A stretch of 5,709 nt of DNA from PVC group bacterium (GTDB taxonomy: Bacteria > Verrucomicrobiota > Kiritimatiellia > SS1-B-03-39 > UBA6053). A program made the position numbers and the translations under genes. The stretch spans positions 1-5,709 of the forward strand of contig PXDP01000204.1 in NCBI GenBank assembly GCA_003565035.1, in the 5' to 3' direction. The notes beneath the pieces were generated by a model, which ran no database searches, was not told the origin of the DNA, and worked only from the letters and a program-made list of their open reading frames with translations. Within the stretch, counting starts at the first letter, position 1. The number at the start of each line of letters is the position of its first letter. Below are positions 1 through 4,605 of the stretch, piece after piece.

Positions 1-69
1 AAGGTCGAGGAGCAGTTCGGGAAGTTGCTGCAAAATACCCTTCAAGCAGAGGAGGGGCTCCAGGGATGA
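1..69 (+). CDS. 3' end of an unidentified gene upstream of fic
   Basis: An open frame enters from the left edge and ends at the TGA at 67-69. It encodes 22 residues, KVEEQFGKLLQNTL followed by QAEEGLQG, which look like a charged amphipathic helix. The stop overlaps the Fic start as ATGA, so the two genes are translationally coupled. In class I Fic modules (VbhA-VbhT, YhfG-Fic) the small antitoxin occupies exactly this upstream, overlapping position, so an antitoxin is a reasonable guess. The visible tail contains no Ser/Thr-x-x-x-Glu-Gly/Asn inhibitory motif, but most of the protein lies outside the window. I cannot name the family. Confidence 0.6.
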   Translation, partial: KVEEQFGKLLQNTLQAEEGLQG

Positions 70-719
70 GCAAACCCGTCGTCAGCCGATACACCGTTGC
101 GAAAGGCGTCGAGGGCGAGTTTGAGCCCGGCTCCAGAGGCCGGGTATTGCGGAATCGGCTCGGCATTGTCCACAAACGGGAGATGGACCGCCTGGAATTC
201 GAAGCCTTGATTGCTGTCCAGGAGCGTTATTACAATCTGATCGAGGACAACACCCGCTTTACCGCCGAACTCATTTGCCGGATGCACAGGGATTGGCTGG
301 GGGATTTGTTTTCCTGGGCCGGTGCGTACCGCACGGTGGAGCTGTCCAAAGGTGGCTTCAGATGGCCTCCGGCACGCCTCGTTGCCCAAAATATGGACCA
401 TTTGGAAGCAAACACCTTGAAAGCATGCACACCCTGCCACGGGGAAACGACCCGGGAGATTGCTCTCAGAATGGCGGAAGTTCACGCCGAGTTGCTACTG
501 GTTCACCCTTTCCGGGAAGGGAACGGACGACTGGCCAGGTGGATCGCGGATCTCATGTCGCTGCAGGCGGGACTTGGACTGCCCGATTACGCGCTGTCTG
601 GCAGGGGCAGTGTCAAGCGAAGGCAGGATTACCTCGCCGCCGTTCAACACGGCTATGCACAGAATTACAGGCCTTTGACGGACTTTTTCCTCACCGCATT
701 GGAAAGGAGCGCCCTGTGA
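66..719 (+). CDS. fic: Fic domain protein (AMP-transferase type toxin)
   Basis: A 217-residue Fic/DOC family protein. The catalytic motif HPFREGNGRLAR lies at residues 147-158: His147 is the catalytic base, Glu151 occupies the metal-binding position, and GNGR binds the nucleotide phosphates. The upstream flap region reads FSWAGAYRTVELSKGG (82-97), as in canonical Fic proteins that transfer AMP from ATP to target hydroxyl groups. The N-terminal LRNRLGI (28-34) is typical of the cell-filamentation Fic subgroup. Length and motifs look intact, so it is probably active. I see no Ser/Thr-x-x-x-Glu-Gly/Asn inhibitory motif at either end, so inhibition would have to come from a separate antitoxin (class I). 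The start overlaps the preceding stop, with GGAGG at 51-55 about ten bases upstream as ribosome binding site. The 3' end overlaps a convergent small gene by 55 bp. The target protein cannot be inferred. Confidence 0.93.
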   Translation: MSKPVVSRYTVAKGVEGEFEPGSRGRVLRNRLGIVHKREMDRLEFEALIAVQERYYNLIEDNTRFTAELICRMHRDWLGDLFSWAGAYRTVELSKGGFRWPPARLVAQNMDHLEANTLKACTPCHGETTREIALRMAEVHAELLLVHPFREGNGRLARWIADLMSLQAGLGLPDYALSGRGSVKRRQDYLAAVQHGYAQNYRPLTDFFLTALERSAL

Positions 720-868
720 ATGCTCTCCTCGGTCAGGCGGGCCCCCTCGAAGCGACTGCTGTCCGCGGCACGCCGGACCGTCACCGCGTGAAGATCGCGG
801 CGCTGACGCAAATGAGGGTTGATTTCGCTGAGCTTGGCCATGAGAAAACTTTGTGTGGTATGTTTCAT
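665..868 (-). CDS. Small protein with Fic-inhibitory-like helix; candidate antitoxin
   Basis: A 67-residue minus-strand protein starting MKHTTQSFLMAKLSEINPHL. The ATG at 868 is chosen because an AAAGGG ribosome-binding-like sequence lies about five bases upstream. The internal ATG at 841 (58 aa) is also possible but has no such site. Residues 34-45 read AADSSRFEGARL, containing Ser-x-x-x-Glu-Gly (SSRFEG, 37-42). The inhibitory helix of class I Fic antitoxins has this form (SQRLEG in VbhA, SRRLEG in YhfG), where the Glu blocks the ATP gamma-phosphate position. A Thr-Glu-Glu-Ser-Ile helix start follows, and the C-terminus is basic (RKKSVK). The gene converges on fic and overlaps its last 55 bp, an unusual arrangement for an antitoxin. 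The antitoxin role is inference from motif plus neighbourhood; the frame could instead be a conserved small protein of unrelated function or a chance ORF. Confidence 0.55.
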   Translation of the reverse strand: MKHTTQSFLMAKLSEINPHLRQRRDLHAVTVRRAADSSRFEGARLTEESIHRALLSNAVRKKSVKGL

Positions 869-1021
869 GAATACCCTTTTTCTCGGGTTTTGAAAGAAAT
901 ATTCTGCTTTAAACCCCTGTCTGAACTTCAAAACGAAACCACTTGTGAAAAATATCGACATATCGCCAGAACGTGTCGAAATCATCGACACAACGGCCAA
1001 AGGAAGAACACTGGCCCACAT

Positions 1022-1067
1022 TTCCGACCCTCGGAACGCCTAAAAACCCGATTTCCGATGCTCGGAA
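1022..1067. repeat. Pair of TTCCGA-NNN-TCGGAA palindromes, 31 bp apart
   Basis: Two perfect 6-3-6 inverted repeats: TTCCGA-CCC-TCGGAA at 1022-1036 and TTCCGA-TGC-TCGGAA at 1053-1067. The starts are 31 bp apart, with a 16-nt intervening segment. The same core with the same 31-bp spacing recurs at 4606-4655. They lie in the non-coding stretch 869-1093, which is otherwise fairly AT-rich leader sequence for the minus-strand small gene. I saw no other gene there. Confidence 0.8.
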
Positions 1068-1093
1068 TGCCGATTGTACATGCTGTGCACATG

Positions 1094-1334
1094 CGTCGCG
1101 TAGCGACGAAAACAGGCATAGCCGTGGGTTTCAACCCACGGACACCCGTACCCTACACACGGTTTTCGTCGCGTAGCGACGGCTCAGGGACCTGGGGATT
1201 TCAATCCCACCAACCGCAAGAGGAGGTTGAAACCTCCAGGTCCCTCCATCGTCGCTACGCGACGGAACCCCCTTCTCCCACCCTGACCCGTGGGTTGAAA
1301 CCCACGGCTACGCCTGGACCGTCGCTACGCGACG
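1094..1334. repeat. Mirrored REP-like array of four two-hairpin units
   Basis: Each unit combines a GGTTGAAACC-cored hairpin, a 12-13 nt spacer and the 15-mer CGTCGCTACGCGACG. Units 1 and 2 are in minus orientation (15-mer 1094-1108 with hairpin 1122-1141; 15-mer 1167-1181 with hairpin 1194-1209). Units 3 and 4 are in plus orientation (hairpin 1222-1237 with 15-mer 1250-1264; hairpin 1288-1307 with 15-mer 1320-1334). The whole array is symmetrical about position 1215, and a 10-bp arm pair (1186-1195 / 1236-1245) closes its centre. The outer hairpins read CCGTGGGTTGAAACCCACGG, flanked by CTAC (1308-1311), which is GTAG on the other strand. That tetranucleotide is characteristic of REP elements mobilised by RAYT transposases; no RAYT gene is in the window. 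Confidence 0.92.
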
Positions 1335-1415
1335 CATTCCGGCCCTCCCTCTTTGCACGCCAGACCTCATTTTCGCCTTTCAAACCCATCCTTTTCCTTG
1401 TTGGATAACATTCTT

Positions 1416-1448
1416 CATTCGTCACTCTACATTCGTCACTCGTCACTC
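1416..1448. repeat. Short CGTCACT direct repeats
   Basis: The heptamer CGTCACT occurs at 1420-1426, 1434-1440 and 1441-1447. The first two lie inside a duplicated CATTCGTCACTC (1416-1427, 1430-1441). This is a small, imperfect tandem repeat just upstream of the Mod remnant. No function can be read from it. Confidence 0.7.
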
Positions 1449-1464
1449 GACACTTCCCCCTCCC

Positions 1465-1755
1465 ATGCCTGCCAAAAAGAAACCCAAAACCCCCAAATCC
1501 ATCGAAACCCTCACCCACGCGGAGGAGAAGCGGCGGAACATCCCCACCGCCGAATTCCAGGCCATGGTCGAGCGCGGGGAGGCGGACCCGCTCACCGTCG
1601 CCTACGAGCGCCGCAACCGCGACCTCGATCCCCAGCTCACCGATTACGGTTCCATCTTCGTCCAGATCGGCGATGAAAACGTTCACCGCTTCCGGGCGTT
1701 TATGGAGCAGTTAACTTTGCGTGATTCACAAATACTTACCAAGGTAGCAGCATGA
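1465..1755 (+). pseudogene. Internally deleted type III restriction-modification DNA methyltransferase (Mod)
   Basis: A 96-residue frame. Residues 1-58 (lysine-rich start, then RRNIPTAEFQAMVE and VAYERRNRDLDPQL) match what I know as the extreme N-terminus of large type III site-specific adenine methyltransferases. Residue 59 onward reads TDYGSIFVQIGDENVHRFRA, recognisable as an internal Mod segment just after the catalytic DPPY region (usually LTDSGSIFVQIGDENVHRVR). The bases between them, including the FxGxG and DPPY motifs, are missing, and the join near 1639 keeps the frame. From about 1705 the sequence becomes AT-richer and unrelated (QLTLRDSQILTKVAA) until the stop, which overlaps the next ATG. 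There is no Shine-Dalgarno sequence; the start follows a C-rich tract. Intact Mod proteins run to many hundreds of residues, so this cannot methylate DNA. Family recognition is from memory of the motif wording. Confidence 0.78.
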
Positions 1756-1862
1756 AATTCTGGGTTGGTGTCACGGACAACCAATGGTTTGAGTTTCTTT
1801 CCAAGAGAAATAAATCAGAAAAGATGCTGAACAAGATCCGACCATCGGATGCACGCTTTTGA
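1752..1862 (+). pseudogene. N-terminal scrap of an HNH/EVE-like endonuclease
   Basis: A 36-codon frame starting ATG at 1752, overlapping the preceding stop as ATGA. It begins MKFWVGVTDNQWFEFLSKRN, which I recognise as the start of a family of HNH endonucleases with an EVE-like N-terminal domain (usual wording MKFWVGVTDNxWFxFL, then PDEVNFW). After residue 20 the match stops: KSEKMLNKIRPSDARF is unrelated, and a stop follows at 1860-1862. The catalytic HNH domain is absent. An AAGG at 1741-1744 could serve as ribosome binding site. Fragments of a methyltransferase and an endonuclease side by side suggest the remains of a defence island. Confidence 0.6.
1836..1850. repeat. ATCCGA-CCA-TCGGAT palindrome at a gene-fragment junction
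   Basis: A perfect 6-3-6 inverted repeat sharing the TCCGA-NNN-TCGGA core with the palindrome pairs at 1022-1067 and 4606-4655. It lies exactly where the endonuclease scrap gives way to the helicase fragment, and supplies the first possible ATG (1849) of the latter. No partner copy is found 31 bp away on either side. Confidence 0.6.
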
Positions 1863-2298
1863 CAAATTGGAGGCGGAAGGCCTCTGCACCCTCGCCACCC
1901 TCTACGCGCGGCTGCGTCCGGTGGAGATCGGCCTCTTTGTGCGCGACGAGGCTCAGCGTCCCCGAGCCGAAGCGGTCGCCGCTGCATTGGGCCTTCCCAG
2001 CCGAAACGCCCTCGAAAACCCCGAAGACGCCGCCGAGCGCCTGGCCATCGGCACCATGCATCTCGCCAAAGGCCTCGAATTCCGCGCGGTGGCTGTGATG
2101 GCCTGCGACGACGAAGTGATTCCCTCCCAGTCCCGCATCGAACAGGTCGGCGACACCAGCGACCTGGAGGAGGTCTACAACACCGAACGCCACCTGCTCT
2201 ACGTCGCCTGCACCCGCGCCCGCGAACACCTCCTCGTCACCGCCACCGACCCCGCTTCGGAGTTTTTGGGGGATCTGGTGGAAACAAGGCCGGCGTAG
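1849..2298 (+). pseudogene. C-terminal fragment of a UvrD/Rep-type helicase
   Basis: A 149-residue open frame with the last conserved motifs of superfamily 1A helicases. Motif V is GTMHLAKGLEFRAVAV (69-84), and motif VI is LLYVACTRARE (116-126), which includes the arginine finger. The end, EFLGDLVE, is typical of the RelE-UvrD fusion helicases (about 700 aa). Motifs I to IV, including Walker A and the DExx box, are missing, so this fragment cannot bind ATP alone. An in-frame TGA at 1828-1830 lies just upstream, and similarity starts abruptly near 1860, so the 5' part has been lost. The ATG at 1849 comes from a palindrome at the breakpoint and is probably not a natural start. An N-terminal scrap of the same family occurs downstream at 4376. 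Motif identification is firm; calling it a pseudogene is inference from length. Confidence 0.85.
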
Positions 2299-2343
2299 GG
2301 AGCAGGTATTCAGGTCGTAGCCATCCAGTATTCCCCGATCCTA

Positions 2344-2456
2344 TGGGGTTGAAACCCCCAGGTCCGTCAGGCGACGCTACGCGGCGCATTCAGATTGCTC
2401 GTTTCCGGTCCGTGGGTTGAAACCCACGGCTACGCGTCGGCTGTCGCTACGCGACA
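2344..2456. repeat. Second REP-like array, two units in plus orientation
   Basis: Two units of the same two-hairpin element: hairpin 2344-2359 (core GGTTGAAACC) with a decayed 15-mer CGACGCTACGCGGCG at 2372-2386, and hairpin 2410-2429 (CCGTGGGTTGAAACCCACGG) with 15-mer 2442-2456. Every element sits exactly 1122 bases after its counterpart in the right half of the first array (1222, 1250, 1288, 1320), with no insertion or deletion. Spacer sequences have largely diverged. CTAC (2430-2433) again flanks the full hairpin. Confidence 0.9.
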
Positions 2457-2523
2457 AAAAGTCTTCACCAGAAATGAAAGTCCTCGATATTTTGAGGAGT
2501 GGCCGACATGCCCCAAAACAATT

Positions 2524-2556
2524 CGCGTTCCTTCGCGGTTCTAAAATTCCAGAACC
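2524..2556. other. Two adjacent small hairpins in the gap before the HTH gene
   Basis: CGCG-TTCCTT-CGCG (2524-2537) and GGTTCT-8 nt-AGAACC (2537-2556) are adjacent inverted repeats. The gap 2457-2566 holds no convincing gene: a 31-codon frame from 2474 has no recognisable features. No T-tract follows, so they are not obvious intrinsic terminators. Confidence 0.35.
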
Positions 2557-2566
2557 ATTTCAAAAT

Positions 2567-2625
2567 TAGCGTTTATAGCGATTAAATTCATGCACCGTAC
2601 ATAGATTGGCATAGAATAAACGCTA
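2567..2625 (+). promoter_or_regulatory. Operator-like inverted repeat and -10 box spanning the HTH gene start
   Basis: TAGCGTTTAT at 2567-2576 is the exact reverse complement of ATAAACGCTA at 2616-2625, whose last base is the A of the start codon. CATAG/CTATG (2610-2614 / 2623-2627) form a second, smaller inverted repeat. TAGAAT at 2612-2617 could be a -10 box, which would place transcription start at or next to the ATG at 2625; no Shine-Dalgarno sequence is visible. A leaderless, self-repressed gene would fit an antitoxin-type DNA-binding protein. No clear -35 hexamer is seen. Confidence 0.5.
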
Positions 2626-3086
2626 TGATCACCAAACGAAACAACCGATTAGATCCCTCTGAGATTCCCGAGGAGGCACTGGATCAACTGGCAGGACTGT
2701 TTGCGAAGTCCGGGCACGTGGCGTTGATTGACGACCAGGGAAACCACACTCATATTCCCGAAGCCTTGTTCGCCCATTTCGCCCGCATCGTCCGGTTGCT
2801 GTCGGAACGCAAGGCGGTGGTGCTGGAGCCGGAAGACGAGACCTTCACCACCCAGGCGGCTGCGAACTACCTCGGCATGTCGCGCCAGCATTTCGTGAAC
2901 CTGCTGGAAGACGGTCGTATCTCCTTCCACAAGGTTGGCTCCCACCGCCGGGTCACCTTCAAAGACCTGCTGGCCTTCGAGCGGGAACGCGAGCAGCAGC
3001 GCCGCAAAACCCTGGATGACTTCACCGATGAGGTCCTCGCCGCGGATTTGTATTTCCCCAAAGAAGGCAACAGCGAAAAGAAATGA
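2625..3086 (+). CDS. HTH (excisionase-type) antitoxin-like DNA-binding protein
   Basis: A 153-residue protein. Residues 73-120 form an excisionase-like helix-turn-helix/winged domain: FTTQAAANYLGMSRQHFVNL followed by LEDGRISFHKVGSHRRV and a TFKDLLAFE helix. The N-terminal part (10-70) is an acidic alpha/beta segment, and the tail (118-150) is a charged helix ending in DLYFPKEG. This domain order and wording are usual for the antitoxin of excisionase-HTH/PIN toxin pairs, where the HTH binds the operon operator and the C-terminal tail covers the toxin. Here the PIN gene that normally follows is absent; an AAA+ ATPase starts 90 bp downstream instead. The start has no Shine-Dalgarno sequence and overlaps an inverted repeat, pointing to autoregulation and perhaps leaderless translation. 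It is either an orphan antitoxin or a regulator now tied to the ATPase. Confidence 0.85.
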   Translation: MITKRNNRLDPSEIPEEALDQLAGLFAKSGHVALIDDQGNHTHIPEALFAHFARIVRLLSERKAVVLEPEDETFTTQAAANYLGMSRQHFVNLLEDGRISFHKVGSHRRVTFKDLLAFEREREQQRRKTLDDFTDEVLAADLYFPKEGNSEKK

Positions 3087-3102
3087 AGGCTGATTTCCGG
3101 CA

Positions 3103-3175
3103 TTGACTTTGATTTATATCGAGTTTATCCAGTTATACATGAAAACGAATATAACCTGCTATAACTTACTATAAC
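3103..3175 (+). promoter_or_regulatory. Promoter/operator region with 10-bp phased TATAAC repeats
   Basis: TTGACT (3103-3108) could be a -35 box, with TATCCA (3126-3131) as a weak -10 after 17 bp. Downstream, TATAAC occurs at 3150-3155, 3160-3165 and 3170-3175, exactly 10 bp apart, and an inverted GTTATA lies at 3132-3137. The last repeat abuts the ATPase ATG at 3176, leaving no room for a Shine-Dalgarno sequence. One DNA turn per repeat puts the copies on the same face, as in protein-binding iterons; alternatively the copy at 3160 may be a -10 box for a near-leaderless mRNA. The segment is strikingly AT-rich compared with both genes. Confidence 0.55.
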
Positions 3176-4348
3176 ATGAACCCGATTCACAACCCTTTTT
3201 CTCCGGGTGCGGGTTCCCCGCCGCCTGAACTGGCCGGACGTGGTCCCATTCTGGAACAAGCCCGCATTCTCCTGGGACGGATTCGACTGGGCCGGGCTGA
3301 GAAGAGTCTTTTACTGATCGGTCTGCGCGGCGTGGGGAAGACCGTGCTTCTAAACGAGATCCGAACTATGGCCCGTTCGACTGACTATCGGGCGGTTTTG
3401 ATCGAAGCCCACGAAAACAAGCCCCTGGGGCCCCTCATTGCCTCCCAAATGAAAACCGTGTTGTTTGAGTTGGACCGGATCGCCGGGGCCGGGGACAAGG
3501 CAAAGCGGGGATTGAGGGTCCTTCGCAGTTTTATCGGTGGCTTGAAATTGTCCATGGGGGAGGTGGAAATCGGGTTGGACATTGACCCGGAGACGGGCGC
3601 GGCGGACAGTGGCGACATCGAACAGGACCTGCCGAATCTGTTCGAGGCCCTGGGAGAGGCCGCCAAAGAACGGGATAGCGCCGTCGCGGTGCTGATCGAT
3701 GAGATCCAGTATTTCAGCCAGCGGGAATTGGGCGCGTTGATCATGGCGATGCACCGCATGCAGCAAAGGCAGTTGCCCGTGGTGCTTGTGGGCGCCGGCC
3801 TGCCGGTGCTTCCGGGTCTGGCCGGCGAATCTAAATCCTATGCCGAGCGGCTTTTTGCCTTTCCGGATGTGGGGGCCTTGTCCAAAGAGGATTCCTTCAA
3901 GGCGATCCGGGAGCCGTTGCAGGCGGCCGGGGTTCAGGTGGAATCGGAAGCCTTGGAGCAAATCCATGTCCTGACCAAAGGATACCCCTACTTCATCCAG
4001 GAATGGGGCTATCAGAGTTGGAATCATGCCATCGGCAGCCCCATCAAGAAACAGGATGTTCTGGACTCCACCGCAACGGTCATCTCCCGCCTGGACCAAA
4101 ACTTCTTCCGTGTCCGCTTTGACAGGCTTACCCCGGGCGAGAAAAACTTTCTTCACGCCATGGCCAAACTCGGTCCGGAGGCCCAACGCTCGGGGGATAT
4201 TGCAAACACTCTGGGCGTGAAAGTGACTAGCATTGGCCCCGTGCGTGCAAAGTTGATGAAAAAGGGCATGATCTACAGCCCGGCCTACGGCGACATGGCA
4301 TTCACGGTTCCCTTGTTTGATGAATTCATGAAACGGGCAATGCCTTGA
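3176..4348 (+). CDS. AAA+ ATPase with C-terminal winged helix
   Basis: A 390-residue, apparently complete ATP-binding protein. The NPFSPGAGSPPPELAGR opening (6-22) is the usual start of a widespread family of stand-alone bacterial/archaeal AAA+ (AAA_16/Orc-like) ATPases, which supports the ATG at 3176 despite the lack of a ribosome binding site. Walker A is GLRGVGKT (49-56; Lys55 and Thr56 bind nucleotide and Mg). Walker B is AVLIDEIQ (171-178; Asp175, Glu176). VVLVGAGLP (202-210) fits sensor 1, and AERLFAF (223-229) is a conserved element with possible arginine finger Arg225. Residues 318-385 (LTPGEKNFL, then SGDIANTLGVKVTSIGPVR) look like a winged-helix DNA-binding domain. No membrane segment or signal peptide is seen, so it is cytoplasmic. 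The biological role of the family is poorly known to me. It follows an HTH antitoxin-like gene in the same direction and has its own repeat-rich upstream region. Confidence 0.9.
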   Translation: MNPIHNPFSPGAGSPPPELAGRGPILEQARILLGRIRLGRAEKSLLLIGLRGVGKTVLLNEIRTMARSTDYRAVLIEAHENKPLGPLIASQMKTVLFELDRIAGAGDKAKRGLRVLRSFIGGLKLSMGEVEIGLDIDPETGAADSGDIEQDLPNLFEALGEAAKERDSAVAVLIDEIQYFSQRELGALIMAMHRMQQRQLPVVLVGAGLPVLPGLAGESKSYAERLFAFPDVGALSKEDSFKAIREPLQAAGVQVESEALEQIHVLTKGYPYFIQEWGYQSWNHAIGSPIKKQDVLDSTATVISRLDQNFFRVRFDRLTPGEKNFLHAMAKLGPEAQRSGDIANTLGVKVTSIGPVRAKLMKKGMIYSPAYGDMAFTVPLFDEFMKRAMP

Positions 4349-4375
4349 CCCAATGTCAACGCGTTTAACCTCACA

Positions 4376-4576
4376 ATGACCTTCCTCCTCGCAGACACCT
4401 TTACCGACAGCCTATCCCGCCTCACCGGCGAGGAGCAGAAAGCGATCAAAACCACGGCCTTAGACTTGCAGATGAACCCGGCAAATTCAGGGAATCATCC
4501 TCTACACTTGCTGGGGGCCGCCGCAGGATGCGGCACCTCCGGTTGTTTTTCGGGCGGGGGTGACCTGTTAAGTTGA
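4376..4576 (+). pseudogene. N-terminal scrap of a RelE-UvrD fusion helicase
   Basis: A 66-codon frame beginning MTFLLADTFTDSLSRLTGEE, then QKAIKTTALDLQMNPAN. I recognise this as the first 38-39 residues of UvrD-type helicases that carry an N-terminal RelE-like domain (usual continuation PGMQFHKLD and NFWSVRV). From about 4490 the family match ends, and an unrelated glycine/cysteine-rich tail (LLGAAAGCGTSGCFSGGGD) runs to the stop. The RelE-like fold is therefore cut off, and the helicase domains are absent. The C-terminal end of a helicase of the same family lies upstream at 1849-2298, in the same orientation but in reversed order. There is no Shine-Dalgarno sequence. The segment 4490-4600 contains a 6-bp hairpin (GCCGCA-GGA-TGCGGC, 4520-4534) and is otherwise unrecognised. 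Confidence 0.65.
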
Positions 4577-4605
4577 GCGGGGCTTTTTTGCCTTCATTTC
4601 CATTG

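Noticed and set aside
1094..1334. CRISPR array
   Set aside because: The repeats are self-complementary hairpins in both orientations with unequal spacers of 12-25 nt; there are no 25-40 nt unique spacers and no cas genes.
275..1408. Long plus-strand open frame of 377 codons overlapping fic and the repeat array
   Set aside because: It overlaps the well-supported Fic frame, runs through palindromic repeats, has no recognisable domain and is rich in Arg/Pro from out-of-frame GC-rich DNA. Length alone is not evidence here.
1771..2229. 152-codon minus-strand frame opposite the helicase fragment
   Set aside because: It is the complement of helicase motif V-VI coding sequence, with no features of its own.
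2474..2569. 31-codon frame MKVLDILRSGRH before the HTH gene
   Set aside because: It is short, without a ribosome binding site or recognisable motif, and overlaps small hairpins in an otherwise non-coding gap.
3350..4186. 278-codon minus-strand frame opposite the ATPase gene
   Set aside because: It is antisense to conserved Walker A/B coding sequence, and its His/Gln/Gly-rich composition is typical of the complement of a GC-rich gene.
4578..4594. Intrinsic terminator at the T-run 4584-4589
   Set aside because: No stable GC-rich stem immediately precedes the T-run; the 4520-4534 hairpin is about 50 bases away.
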